In this document: positions 25,598 through 37,458 of the stretch, in pieces
How the letters are laid out: each line of letters begins with the position of its first letter
How positions within the stretch are numbered: position 1 is the stretch's first letter
Assembly: GCA_025917655.1 (NCBI GenBank)
Contig: CP084619.1
Span: 1,178,001-1,242,000, forward strand
DNA length: 64,000 nucleotides
From: Chlorella sorokiniana
Taxonomy: Eukaryota; Chlorophyta; Trebouxiophyceae; Chlorellales; Chlorellaceae
Direction of reading: 5' to 3'
The notes under the pieces: model-generated
The model's database searches: none
The model's input: the letters and a program-made list of their open reading frames with translations, nothing else
What the model was told of the DNA's origin: nothing
Translations under genes and position numbers: made by a program

Positions 25598-28480
25598 TCA
25601 GTAGCCCGCCAGCCGCTGCTTGTACACGGAGACCGTGCCTGCGGCGCCCGGCCCCCGCCACAATGACCTGCACGAGGCGCAAGCGGCGCACGGTGGATCG
25701 CACCGCGCCGCCGAACGCGCACATACAGACAGGGCCGAGGGCAGCAGGGTGCATGCGTCAGCCCCCGTCCCCAGCTGCAGGCAGGCAGGCAGGGGCTGCG
25801 AGGGCAGGCATGCCAACGGCGGCGCCGCACCTCCGACGTGGCCGTGTTCCAAGTGAGCCCGGTGACGGGGCTGCGCAGCTGCGCGGCGATGGGCGCGGAG
25901 GCGCAGCCCGGGTCCAGCAAGTCGACGGTGTGCAGGCCCACGGTGGTGGCCAGGGCCACGCAGTCGCCAAGGGGCTCAGCGCCATGCGCAGGATGGGCCT
26001 GGCGGTGGGGCGGGTTGGGGCCAACCAGGCGACTCTGGGCCACCGCTCTGCACGACCCTCGGCAGCGGCAGCGACGGCTGCAGGCCAGGTGGTGCTGGCA
26101 CACAGGCGTCCTCCCCCTTGGGGGCAGTTGCCTCCCGCGTTAACAACCCCCCCCGCCCCCACCACCACCACCACCACCACGGCGCACTTGGTGTCGGGGA
26201 TGCAGAACTTGAGGGCCCCCGCCGCCGCGTTGCGCAGGTCCCAAACCATGAGCCGCCCATCGCCGCCAGTAGTGAGCAGCTGGCTGTCGTTCAGCTGGCG
26301 GATGCCTGTCGGGGCGGGGTGGGGGCCAGGCTGAGGCAACAGAGGGCCAGGAGCGTTGACGGCGAGCCGGCAGCCCGGCAGATGCGTCGCACGTGCATGG
26401 CAGGAGGGATAGGCAGGACAGGCGGGCCCACCCGTGATGCGGCCCTGGTGTGTGAACACCGCGTTGGGGCGGCTGGGCTTCTCCCGCATGTTGAACCTGC
26501 GCCGGGTGGCAGGGGTGGGGGTGGGGGTGGGAGACCTGGGGTGCTGCTGCACGCGCAGAACGGCGCATGCAGCAGCAAGGAGGGCATGCGGCAGCTGGCC
26601 GTCAGCGGCCGCAGCTGCCGGCCCTCTCACATGTGCACCCCGCCGTCTGCTGCGCCGCTGTACAGAGCCAGGCCAAAGGCCGACTTGTGTAAGCAGGTGA
26701 TGAGCGCGTCGTGGGCCTTCCACAGAGCCTTGGGGGACCCCGAGCCCGCCTGTGCTGCGTTGCTGGCTGCTGCAGGTCGCGCGGATAGTTGGGGGAGAGG
26801 GGGTCACGCGGCGGCTTACAACCAGCGGGGCAGTTTGCGCAGGGGGTGGGGGGCCTGGTTGCTCTGCACACACCGCCAGCGCTGCTTCGCCCACCTGGAT
26901 TGCTGGCCGTGCCGACGTGCCACACCACGAGGCCGCCGCCGTAGCTGGCCACGCAGGTCTCGGCCAGTGGGCCGCCAAACGAGTGCAGCGAGGCGGCAGC
27001 CAGGCAGTTCTGGCCGGGCGCCTGCTGGCGGCGGTGTGCGGCATGGGGCAGCGCCCCTTGGGGGCCTGCGAGGCAGCGCAGCAGAGCTTGCGGGCTGGGT
27101 GAGGGTGGTGGGCGAGGGGCGGGCGTGGAGCGCCGCAGCTTGCAGCAGCCAAGGTCCCTCCACACTGCTGCCGCCTGTGCCCGACTGTGCGGACACGGCG
27201 CCTTGTGCTTGGGTAGCGATGCATGCCTCAAAGAGCCCCCTCCCCGACAACAAGCCCCCCAGCCAACCCACTCCACCCGACTACCTTCCCCCACCCACCC
27301 CCACCCACCAACAGCGTCTCCACCTCCAGGCTGGCGCAGGTGAGCCACTCCCCGCCGCTCCTGTCCTGGGAGGCGGCCAGCAGCATGCGGGTGGCGGGAT
27401 CCACATCCAGGCAGAGGGAGGAGAAGTCGGTGCCCTGATGATGGGGCAGTGTTGTGTGGGTGGGAGAGAAGAAGGGGAAGGGGGTAGGGGGCAGAAAGGA
27501 AGCTGGGCCAAGGCTGGGGCAGGCTTGTTTGTGTGCGACAAGGTCTACCTGCCACAAGCTGCCGGCTTGGCAGACAGGGCCGGGGCTGCCTGGCAAGTGC
27601 GGGCAGCCCCCAACCCCTGCTTACGCCCTTGCCGTGACAGCACCCCCACCACCACGCGCACACGCACACATTACGAGCACCTCGCACCTGGGAGTGCATG
27701 CACATGAGGGCTGGCTCCCCGCGGCCCGCGCTGGGGCTGGCCTCCCACAGGTTGAGCAGGCCGCTGCTGCTGGAGATGAGCCAGCCGGCGTGGCCGTCGC
27801 CGCCCGGCAGCCCCGAGATCTGCGGCACGTAAGCCAGCCCCGTCACGCTGTTGCCGCTGTGCTCCGCCGCATCGCTCGTCCAGCAGAGCTGCCAGCCGGG
27901 CGGGCGGGGGCAGGGGGCGGCGGCGCGGGTGCTGGCGCCGCTCCTTGGCTGAACGCAGTGGCGGGCGTGGATATGGGGCGGGGTTCCACCCCAGCACGCG
28001 GCAGGGGGCCGGGCGGGGCGGCAGGTGCTGGCTGTTGCTGCCGGGCAGGCGTGGATGCTGCTGCTGCTGCTGTCGCCGAGGCCGGCGGCTGCTGGTGCGC
28101 TGGGGTCGCTGGCGGCGCCGCGTGCGGCGCAAAGGTTGTGGACGGAGCGGCAGTTTTGGATCTGCTGGCGGGCTGGCGCCTGTGATGCTGCAGGGTGCAG
28201 AGGCCGAGGTGGGCCAGGGACACAGTCAGGCCAGGGACCCCAACACAGCGACACATGCAGGCGGGCTGGCGAACAGCCCCTCCCACCCGCGCAGCTTGTG
28301 CAGGGCCGCCTTCAGCTTGTCCACCATGATCTGCGCATCCTCCCGCTTCAGCTCCATGTCGCAGACCAGCTGCCCCGGCTGCGCTGCAGCCGGAATGCTG
28401 ACTCGCGACATCTGGGCGCCTGGCTGCGGATGGGCGGCAGAGGCGGGGCTACTGGCGGGATGCAGGCTTGGAAGCAGCAT
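25598..28480 (-). CDS. WD40-repeat protein, family not recognised
   Basis: A WD40 beta-propeller scaffold; I cannot name the orthologue. On the minus strand: ATG 28480 (or the in-frame ATG 28411), a charged helical N-terminus ([20 protein letters not shown]), a Pro/Ala-rich linker, then blades reading [20 protein letters not shown] with [92 protein letters not shown] with VWDLRNAA (near 26220-26310), and [20 protein letters not shown] with [14 protein letters not shown]. The C-terminus reads [13 protein letters not shown] with the stop at 25598, but needs a frame change from the preceding blade, probably one base. There are about eight exons. Long plus-strand open frames here are antisense shadows. 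Confidence 0.7.
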
Positions 28481-29154
28481 CAAGCTTGAGCCGCTGCTAA
28501 TCACACGATATGCAATTGATCAACCTTCACCCCGCTTTGGCCTCAAGGCCCTTGCGACATGTTCCTCAGTGATCGACGTACTTCAAATGCCTTTGCCGCT
28601 GATGATACACACCTTGGACCAATTTTGATTCGAAAAGAGGGCTACAAGGTGAACAAACCCCGCGATGACCTTGGGAGGGTCGTGAAGGACAAGGTCGGCC
28701 TGTTCGTTTGCGGGACAGGCATTTATGTTCAAACCAATGATGAGCAGGGACCAAGAATGTGCCTCACTTAAAGGGTTGATTGTCCATCTCAAGCCAGCAC
28801 AGCACCTCGCCTCTCCTGACAGCGATCTCATGGCATGATGATCGCCGGGAATGTCTCAATCGCGAATTTGGTTTGAGTACTTGCGCAGGCCAACCCCACG
28901 CTGCTGGCGACCATAGACGTCCTGCTTGCCCGCTCAATAAGCACAGATTGCTGCCCAGCACGATACCCCCGCATCAAGTGAGGATCGATGCACCACTGCT
29001 TGCGCCGCTGTCGCTTCTGGCGCGTGCTGGTTCGGTTGGCGCTGCTGTTGCCGCCTGCTGCCCGCCGCCACGCTGCCCCTAGTTGCAGCGCAGCCTGACC
29101 CCCTGTTCCTGCGTGCCTGCCCCCGTATGCGCTGCTTGTAGGCCTTCTGCCACC
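28481..29154. promoter_or_regulatory. Divergent intergenic region, WD40 gene and PRA1-like gene
   Basis: 674 bases, clearly lower in GC than the flanking genes. Short open frames on both strands (for example 28559-28771) carry no recognisable domain. It probably contains both promoters. No RNA gene seen. Confidence 0.4.
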
Positions 29155-29280
29155 ATGCCGTGGTTCCTGCGGCGCAGCCCGCTGGCGCCGGGCGTGCCGC
29201 TGGAGGGCTCAGACACCGTGCAGGGCCTGCGCACGCTGGAGCGCCTGCGCCGGGCTGAGCTGCTGCCAGACGTGGGGGAG

Positions 29281-29320
<40 letters not shown>

Positions 29321-30603
29321 GCTGGCAGCGCGCCTACCAGCGCTACCGAGGGCCTTACCTGGAGCAGCTGACCAGCGCCGACCTGCAGGCGGCGCCCAAG
29401 GGCTGGGCGCTGTTCTGGCGCGGCGGCGAGCGGGGCGCGCCGCAGACGCCTACTCGCTGCCGGCCACGCTGGCGGTGCTGCGGGAGCGGGCCGAGGCGCG
29501 TCCTGCTGAGGCTGCGTGCCTGTCACAGCGTGCTGGGAGGGCAGCGCCGCGCGATGCGAGCGCACTCCGCGCTGTGGACGGGCGCTTGCTGCTGCTGACT
29601 CCGCTGGGGTGTTGCGATGCTTTCCCGCTGCTGTGTCGTTTCAGCGAGTGGGCCGCTCAGCGCTGCGCGGAACCCCTCTGCTTTCCTGTGCAGGAGAACC
29701 TGGTGGCCTTCCTGCCCAACTACCTGCGGCTTGCGGCGGGGTGCTGCTGGCCTGCTTCTACCTGCGCCCGCGCGCCCTGCTGGGTGGCGCCTGCCTGGCG
29801 TACAGCGTGTACCGCTCCATAGCTATCACCATGCGCCGCCAGCTGGCAGAGGCGGAGGCGCAAGCGGCAGTGGCCGCCGCCGGGGGCGGTGCCGCAGGCC
29901 GCCAGGCTGCGGCAGCAGCGGCGCGGCAGCGGGCGGCGGCGGCGGGGACCCTAACGAGCAGGCGGTGACTGCGCTGCTGACGGCGGTGACCTGGGTGGCG
30001 GTGGCCTACACACGATGCCTGCCGGTGGTGGCGCTGGGCTGCTGCGCGGCGGCGCTGGCGGTGGGCGCGCACGCCGCGCTGCGCCGGGCGGCCAGCGAGC
30101 AGCGGTACAAGGGGCGCGTCCCGCTGGCTTTCTCATGGCGCCAAGTGCTGGGGCAGGGTGAGGCAGCGCCTGGTTGCAGGCTGAACACGCGCCTGCCCCG
30201 CAGCGTGCTGCTGCCGCAGCGCTGCGGTGCCTGCTGTGCCTGCTGTGCTCGGTCAGCTGGCGTCATGCCCGACACCAGTCGCTCGCTGCCCCTTGCGCAG
30301 AGCCCGTGCCGCCAGGCGCCGACCCGCGGGGACTGCTGTGGGAGGCGGCGGCAGAGGCGCGGCAGGCGGTGGCCAGGGCCGCGGGGCAGCTGCGGAGATA
30401 CTGCAGGCACGACGCTCGGCCGCTGCTGCTGTGCGCCGCGCCATGCCGGATGCCGTCGTGGCGCGCTCGCCGCGCAGCAGCCTGCAAGGCCCTCAGCGCT
30501 GTGCGCAAGCCTCACCACCCCGCCCTGCCGCCGCACCACCCGCAGGTTTTACGCGTACACCGCCCTGGACTCGCTAGCCAGCCTGTTCCGCAGGAGACCC
30601 TAG
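29155..30603 (+). CDS. PRA1-family (prenylated Rab acceptor) membrane protein
   Basis: PRA1 proteins are small ER/Golgi membrane proteins that act with prenylated Rab GTPases in vesicle traffic. ATG 29155 has a good context (CACC before ATG). The N-terminal cytosolic part includes LRTLERLRRAELLPDVGEA, a Gly run (29284-29313) and YRGPYLEQLTSADL. The conserved region starts ENLVAFLPNYLRLAAG, with hydrophobic hairpins LLACFYLRPRALLGGACLAY and TALLTAVTWVAVAYTRCLPV, then ALAVGAHAALRRA, matching the HA-LR end of the PRA1 fold. A soluble C-terminal tail (GLLWEAAAEARQAVARAAG) ends in RFYAYTALDSLASLFRRRP and a stop at 30601-30603. Four to five exons, with at least two places where only a frame change joins conserved parts. 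Assignment rests on the membrane pattern and short motifs. Confidence 0.65.
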
Positions 30604-30675
30604 GAAAGTTGCTCAGCAGAGCCACGCCGGATTGGCAGGGTTCTGACCCTGCTCGGCCGCAGCGCATGTGCGTGC

Positions 30676-30680
30676 TTACA
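30676..30680 (-). terminator. TGTAA poly(A) signal of the PLC-like gene
   Basis: TGTAA on the minus strand, 253 bases after the PLC-like stop and only 73 bases from the stop of the convergent PRA1-like gene. Confidence 0.4.
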
Positions 30681-30932
30681 AAAAGGCGCGACGTGTGCAA
30701 AAGGCGCGGCGTGCAAAGCTACAGATGCTAACGAAACAAGTGCCAGGGGCCAGAGCAAATGGGCGAAAAGAATGCAGGGCGGCGCCGCCGCACACAGCTG
30801 CCCAGGCAACCGACAGAGCGGCCAAAATGGTTGCATGGAGGGGGCGGGCAGAGGAGGGCGGGTACAGGGCAAGGGGGATGGTACACGCGGCGTGCGCTGC
30901 TCAGGGCGCAGCCAGGCTGGCGCCGCGCCGCG

Positions 30933-33900
30933 CTATGCCTGGTCCAAGGCCTGGTAGAGGGCGGGGTGGCGGCGGCGCAGCAGCGCTCGCCGCCCGAGCA
31001 CCAGCCCCGCGGCCGCCAGGCCCGCCGCGCCCAGGCCGCCCGCCGCCGGCAGCACCAGCCGCACCAGCAGGTGCCGCGTGTTGGTGGGCTGGGGCTGCTG
31101 CCGCGCCGCGGGCCAGCCGTCGGTGCTCCAGTCGGGTCCGTGCACCGGCAGCCAGGCGGCCTCGTGCCCCGCCTGCTGCAGCGCCGCCGCCAGCAGGTAG
31201 TTCTCGCGAGGGTGGCGGGGCAGGTCGAAGTCGCTGCCCGGGGGCAGTCACCGCGCCGCCGCGACCCATCCACCACCCAGCCGCCGTCGGCCGCGTCCAG
31301 GGCGGCGTCGGCGCGGCGGCAGGCCGACGGCAGCGCGCGCAGCGAGCACGGCACCGCCCGCCAGCGCGAGTCGGATGCGGAGAGCACGCCGCAGTTGGCG
31401 GGGCCCGCTGCTGCGGCGCCGCCGCCGCCGCTGGCTCCATCGCCCGCCGGGTCGAAGGGGTGCCCCGGCGCCCAGGTCCACACGGCGGCGGCGGCGCGGT
31501 CGGGCGTCAGCAGGTCGGGGGAGGGCTGGTTCAGGCCGCAGCCCATCACCTGCGCAGCGAGGCACAGCAGCAGCCACATCGCACAGCAAAGCTACCCCCA
31601 AGCCTCTTGCAGCAGGGGCCAGGAGTTTCCGCGACTCTGACGCCGCGCCGATCAGCCACGGACGCAAGGACCGGCGCACCGCGGCCAGCGGCGCGCCGCC
31701 CACGCCCTGCCCCCGCTCACCGGCGGCAGCGTGATCTCGTCAAACACGGGCTGGTTGCTGCCGCGCCACACAAAGTCGCAGTTCATGGGGCCGTACTGCA
31801 GCTCGCAGCTGATCACCCGCGTCAGCAGCCCGTCAAACAGCGGCCGCGGCTGCAGGGGGAGGGGGAGGGCGCGCGCGTGTGTGTGGTGGTGGTGTGGGGG
31901 GTATCGACAGGGGACGGTGCCGCCAGCGGATGACAGGGCAAGGGAGGGAGCATCGCCGAGGCGGCGGCCACAGCCGGGCTGACTTGCTGACTAGAAAGGA
32001 GGCAGGCTGCCTTGGTGCAAGCGAGACTTGTGCGGTCTCCGCCGGATCCCCAAACACGCCCCCACCGAACAAGGGCGCGCACCTCGATGCCTCCCTGTGC
32101 GCTGACCAGGCACTGCGGCGCGCCGTCCACCCACGCCAGCGACGGCTCGCTCCAGCCGCACAGCCCGCGCCGCGCGCAAACACCAGCGGCTGCATGGCGG
32201 CGCCGTAGTCGGTGCCGCTGACCAGCAGCAGGCGCTTGCCGCCGTCCAGCATGGCGCGCTGCGAGGGCCACACGCCCCCGCCGCCGCCAGGTCGTCGGCA
32301 GTGAACACCCACTCCTCGGGCATCACGCTGAGAAAGTCGGACAGCAGGCGGCCCACCACGCCCTGCGGAGGGATCAGCACACGGGGTTGTGTGGGGCGGG
32401 GGGCTGGTGAGCGTGCGCCTTGCGAGCCTTGTGCCAGAGAGCCACGCAAGGGTGTCATGGTGAGGGCTGGGTGCCCATCAGCGCCAGCAAGCACGCGGGG
32501 CCCAGCCTGTGGGCGCAGCAGCGGGCGGTGCCCCACCCAGGTCTGCAGGTTGGGCTGGTCGTCAAAGTAGAGGAGCAGGAACTCGTCGGCGTTGCGCGGC
32601 TCGTCCATCCACGCCCGCACCTCCTGCGGGCAGCGGGTGGGTGCACGGACCGCACGCCTTGGTTGACAGGCTGGCCGATGTTGCACTTTGCTAATTGGAA
32701 CCATCGATGCACAGTGCAAGGGCTGAAGCTGCTCCGCTGACGTTGAACACCCCCTTCCCCCGCAAACACCCACACAAACACATCAGAGCCTACCCGTCCC
32801 CACCCCCACCCCCAAACCTCCCGCTCTCCCGCCCACCTCCAGCGCGTCTGTGAGCAGGCGCTGCTCCATGGAGGGTATGGAGGAGAGGGAGGGCACGCAG
32901 CCCAGGGTCTCGGTGTCCCAGCGGATGGGGCGGTGCAGCAGGCGCGCCACAAAGTTGATGGCCTCGATCAGCTTGTTGAGCTGGGGCACGTGCAGGCCGC
33001 CGCAGTGGGCGATGCGCATGGTGCCGCCAACCTGTGACCAGGAAAGAGCAGAGGGGGTGGGGGTGAGGGCGACGGGGGCATGCTGCTCCGCACAACATAC
33101 CCGGGACGGTCCGAGCACAATCCGCAGCACGTCAGCGCTGGTCGAGCCGGCTGCGCTGTCCCTCCCCCAGCAGTGTCCCATGCAGCGCACGGGCCACGTG
33201 CGGCCGGGCCGCAGCGCCGCCCGCGCACCCAGTGTGTGTCCAGCTCCAGCGCGCGCACACCCAGGTTGAGCTGGTCGGTGAGGCTCAGCAGCTGGTTGTT
33301 GGTGTGCAGCGGGGCGTCGGTGAAGTCGTGCAGCGCCCACTTTATGTACTTGAAGAAGCCTGGGCGATGGAGGGCGGTGGATCACATGCACGGCGGGTTG
33401 AGGGGCACGGCCGACTGGTGCTGGGGCTGCTCGCCGCGCGTTGGGCGTCAACAAACGCGTGAGCTTCAACCAACGCGAGCACAATCCGGGCCCCCACAGA
33501 AGGGGCCCGCCGCCGCACCCGGAAGTACTCGTCCAGGTTGCCGTAGCCGTCTGCCAGCGTGATGGCGCTGTTGTGGGTGCCCAGCAGCGTGGCGTAGCAC
33601 AGCGGCAGCGTCTGCACCAGCTTGGTCTGCTGCTTGATGGCGTGCGCCAGCCAGGGCTCGACAGCCACGCTGCCGCGCTCACACACCTCCGTGCACGCGT
33701 CGCCATCGCACCTGCCCCAGAGCAGTCGGCCCAGTTGATACCATGCGCTCTTATGCTATGCATACAAGCGGCGCATCGACCGCAGAAGGTGGCTGCCAAC
33801 GGAGTACAGGCTCACCAGGAGACGACTGTGCAGTTGACGCCAGCGGGCACACCGCGAGGCACTCCAGCCTGCAGCGGCTGCTCGGCCGTCGGGGTTGATT

Positions 33901-34158
33901 CTTCCGGCCAGCAAATATACTGGAGGAGCTTCTGCTCCTCAGCCGAGAGCTTCAAACCCCCACTGGAACCTCTGGTGCGCAGCGCTGGCCCGGCGTCGAG
34001 TCAGCAGAAAAGAGCTGCTGTGCATGTTGCTGCTGTTGCTGCTGCTCCGCTATCGGCTGCTGCTCTGCCAAGGCCAGGCCTGCGTTGGCCAGCCCCAGCA
34101 GGAGCGCCGAGAGCACCAGCAGCAGCCGAGAGAGCGCTCGCAATTCCTGGAGAGGCAT
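30933..34158 (-). CDS. PLC-like phosphodiesterase (PI-PLC X-domain fold), secreted or membrane-anchored
   Basis: Probably a phosphodiesterase of the PI-PLC-like superfamily acting in the secretory pathway or at the cell surface; substrate unknown. The start at 34158 gives a signal peptide (RLLLVLSALLLGLANAGLAL). Next comes LKLSAEEQKLLQYICW, then CTEVCERGSVAVEPWLAHA, and the catalytic half: LCYATLLGTHNSAITLADG with the first active-site His, FFKYIKWALHDF, LNLGVRALELDTHWV, MRIAHCGGLHVPQLNKLIEA with the second His, and FLLLYFDDQPNLQTW. Further blocks are LSDFLSVMPEEWVFTADDL, KRLLLVSGTDYGAAMQPLVF, LTRVISCELQYGPM. Near the C-terminus is a membrane segment (LVLPAAGGLGAAGLAAAGLV) and a short basic tail; stop at 30933. 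About nine exons. One frame break at the C5 run 33957-33961 is likely an error. Divergent from IFT88. Confidence 0.8.
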
Positions 34159-34404
34159 TGAATTGCGTACTAGGTGAGGCGAGCACCGGCAAAGAGAGGA
34201 CCCGCACGGCAGCAGTACATTCCGGCATGTGCTTGAATAATCGTGCAATCATATGCGCTACGACAGCCGCACGCGATCAATTGAAAATCAAAGCAATCGT
34301 TTACCACCGCCCTTCACCAGGCCGGGTCTGCAGCGAGGGCGTTGACCTCTGCAACTCTGCTCTAACCTGTATGCTTGGCCCAGGAAGGAGTTGATACCGT
34401 TGAA
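34159..34404. promoter_or_regulatory. Divergent promoter between the PLC-like gene and IFT88
   Basis: About 250 bases, less GC-rich than the flanks. The true IFT88 start is uncertain, so the space may be up to 400 bases. No motif identified. Confidence 0.4.
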
Positions 34405-37400
34405 ATGGGGTCCCATCAGCGAGCCGCAACGCCGCTGGGGATGGGAGGGGTGCCAGCCCCTACGACGGCTCCGCTGCGCCCCGCACCTCTGTGCTGACCA
34501 AAGCTGGCGCACGCCCGGCACAGCAGCAGGGTCGGGAGCTCGCGGGCGACTGCCGCCCGCCCGATGACCTCCAGCAAGGGTGCAGGCTACACATCAGGCT
34601 CTGCTCGCGCCGGCAGCAGCGGTGGCGCGCGCCCGGCAACCAGCGGCGGCAGCCCCACGCCCCCAGCTCCGCGCGACCAGTGCGATGCGCTGGAGGAGCG
34701 AGTGCACCAGCTGCTGGAGGAGGCAGCCAGCCGGGCGGCCAGCGGCGACACCAGCGGGGGCGTGGATGCGGCCCGGGAGGCGGCGCGGCGGGAGCAGCGG
34801 CTGAGCGCCATGCTGGAGCAGGCGGGTCAGGGGGACCAGATCAGCCTGGACCTCAAGTTTGGGGTCAGCCTGGGTCTGGCCGCGGCGTACGAGGCCAACC
34901 AGCAGTACAATGACGCCCTGGCGGTGTACAACCAAGTGCTGCGCAGCCGGCTGTTCCCGCAGGTGGGGCCAGGCCTGAGCAGCAGGGGCAGCGGCCAGCC
35001 AGCCTGGGCCTCTGCTTGGTGGGCAGCCCTCGCCGTGCCTCCCCACCTCCCCCCCCGCCCTCCAACTCGCTTGCAGGCTGGCTGGCTGCGCCTCAACATC
35101 GGCGCCATCCACTTCCAGCAGCAGGACTACGCGCAGGCGGTGAAGCAGTTCCGCATGGCCCTGGACACCACCCCACAGGCGCACCCCCGCACCCGCCTCA
35201 ACACCATGCGCAACGTGGGGCTGGCCTTTGTGCGGTCGGGGCGGTACCAGGAGGCCCTGGATGCGCTGGGCGCCGTGATGCGGGACGGTGCCGACCACCA
35301 GACCGCTTTCAACCTGGTGCTGTGTGCGGCTGCGGTGCGCGACGCGGAGCTCATGCGCAGCAGCTTCCAGGAGCTGCTGCAGGTGGGTGGGTGGGTGTGT
35401 TTGTGTGTGGAGGCAGGGCGGCATGGGTGAGTGGGTGGGTGTGTGTGGGAAGAGGAACCGTTGGACCGATTTGTCTCCTGGTTTCTCCGTTCTGGCGGGC
35501 ACAGCTGTACAACTTGTGTGCCTGGAGCCAGTGGAACCGGCAGCTGGGATGGCCGCCTGCCTGCCCTGCAGGTGCCGCCGCACGCGGACGAGTCGCTGGA
35601 GGATGGTGGGAGCCAGGGGGATGCGCCCCCGAGCAGGGCGGCCAGCCCGACTCGCTGCACGCCTACCTGCAGACGAAGCAGGCGGAGGCGGAGGGCTACA
35701 TCCTGTCTGCCGCCCGCCTCATTGCGCCGCTGCTGCACCCGGGCTCCTGGTCCACCGGCTACGAGTGGTGCCGCGAGCAGCTGCAGGCGGCGGCCTACGG
35801 CGCGCTGGCCAGCGAGCTGCAGCTGGCGCGGGCCAACGAGCACCTGGCGCGCCGCGAGTACGCCGCCGCCGTGGCGCTGCTCAAGGAGTTTGGGCGCTGC
35901 GACAGCCGGCAGCGCGCCGCCGCCGCCGTCAACCTGTCCATGCTGGCGCTGCTGGAGGGGCAGCTGGAGCAGGCGGCAGGGTACGGCGAGTACTGCTGCG
36001 AGGCCGACCCGGCAGCCCCGCCGCCCTGGTCAGCCGCGGCAACGTGCACCTGGTGCAGGGGAGGCGGAGGCGGCGCTGCAGGTGGGCACGCCGCGCTTGT
36101 CGCCGCCTGCGCCATGGCCTGAGCTCGGGCGCTGGCCTGAGCCTCCAGCGCATGGAGCCTGTCGGGCGCCTGAGCTACATTGGTGACAGGCGCACTGGCT
36201 TGCTGCCTGCTGCCTGCAGTGCTACGAGGACGCGCTGCAGCTGGATGCAGCCTGCCCCCAGGCGCTGTTCAACGCGGGGCTGGCCTGCCGCGCGCTGGGC
36301 CTGCCGGAGCGCGCGCTGGCGCTGATGCAGGAGCTGCTGCACGCGGCGCCCGGCCACGCGGAGGCCATGTGGCAGGCGGCGCAGCTGTGCGAGGAGCTGG
36401 GGGCGGGGCGGCCGCGCTGGACTGGCTGACGCGGCTGCTGACGCGGGCGCCGCACGACTCGGGGCGCTGTGCATGCTGGGCGCGCTGCACGCCAAGTGAG
36501 GAGGCACACCTGCGGCTGCCGCTGCGCAGACCTTGCCACAGCACCGGCTTCTGCTTGGATGTGCACTGCGCAGGCATCCGTGCATTTGCTGGAGGGACAA
36601 CAAGGGGGGTGAAGGGCAGGGGAGGCGGGCAAGCCACTGCGGCCCTCCCCTCACTCCCTCAAATGCAGGCTGGGCGATGAGGGCGAGGCCCTGGCCTACC
36701 ACACCGAGGCCTTTGCCTCCGACCGAGCAAACCTGGAGGCGGTGTCGTGGCTGGGGGCGCACCACGTGCGGCGCCAGGACTACCTGGCGGCTGTGCCCCA
36801 CTTTGAGGCGGCGGCGCGCGTGCAGCCGCGGGAGGTGAGCGGCCACGCCCAGCCGCCAGGCCTGCTGAGCGTCTGGCCTCAGGACAGCGTGGAGTGCCGA
36901 CTCTGCTTGCCTGTCACTCCCGGGCCGCCCTGCCATTGCAGCCCAAGTGGCCGCTGATGGTGGCGGGATGCCTGCGCCGCATGGGGCGCCTGGAGGCGGC
37001 GCTGCTGCGGTACCGCGAGGTGTACCGCATGGACCCCACCAACATCGAGGCGCTGCGCTACCTGTCGCAGCTCAGCCAGGCACGCACCAGCGCGCATGGC
37101 CAGCACAACCGCTGGAAGCTACTCAGCCCTGCCCTCTAGTCTTCCACCCATCCAAACCCGCCACACTGCCGCACCCCACCCAGCAGCACCCACCCATCCC
37201 ATCCCGTGGCCAGTCCTACCCATCCTGAACCCCCCTTTCCACACCTTTGCTGCCCCGCAGGAGTTTGAGCTGTCCGAGGACGTGCAGAAGTTCAGCTCGG
37301 AGCTGGCACGCATCGAGCGCATGCAGGCCGCCGCCGCCGACTCAGCCAATGCCAGTGTCGCAGCAATCCGGCCGGGCACCGCGCTGGGCAGGCTGACCGC

Positions 37401-37458
37401 GCAGCGGCCCCGACCAGCGGGCCCCGCCCGGCAGGCATGCCAGGGCTTCCCCTCATGA
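34405..37458 (+). CDS. IFT88: Intraflagellar transport protein 88 (IFT-B core, TPR protein)
   Basis: IFT88 is a TPR subunit of the IFT-B train needed to build cilia. It matches Chlamydomonas IFT88 as I recall it over almost the whole length: ARPMTSSKGAGYTSG, VHQLLEEAASRAASGD, YEANQQYNDALAVYNQVL, LNIGAIHFQQQDYAQAVKQF, MRNVGLAFVRSGRYQEALDA, DHQTAFNLVLCAAAVRDAEL, LSAARLIAPLLHPGSW, STGYEWCREQLQAAAYGAL, VSWLGAHHVRRQDYLAAVPH, KWPLMVAGCLRRMGRL and NIEALRYLSQLSQ. Exons 34564-34962 and 35077-35382 are exact; the last exon is 37261-37458, reached from a GC donor at 37080. Frame breaks at the C5 run 35626-35630 and near 36015, 36058 and 36411 interrupt conserved text and look like base-calling errors. 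The acidic N- and C-terminal tails known in Chlamydomonas are not seen. ATG 34405 is the upstream candidate, ATG 34564 the safe one. Confidence 0.93.
37080..37260 (+). other. GC-AG intron in IFT88
   Basis: The exon ending YLSQLSQ is followed by GCACGC, not GT; the acceptor CCCCGCAG leads to EFELSEDVQKFSSEL. The join is in phase 0 and gives the same spacing as in known IFT88 proteins. No nearby GT restores the frame. Confidence 0.7.

Noticed and set aside
26118-27707. 529-residue plus-strand open frame
   Set aside because: It is antisense to WD40 blades and crosses their introns. No conserved motif.
30668-31933. 421-residue plus-strand open frame
   Set aside because: It lies antisense to PLC-like exons with clear conserved blocks. 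Its text is low-complexity Ala/Arg/Pro with no domain, as expected from an open antisense frame in GC-rich coding DNA.
34594-35583. 329-residue minus-strand open frame
   Set aside because: It is the antisense shadow of the first IFT88 exons.
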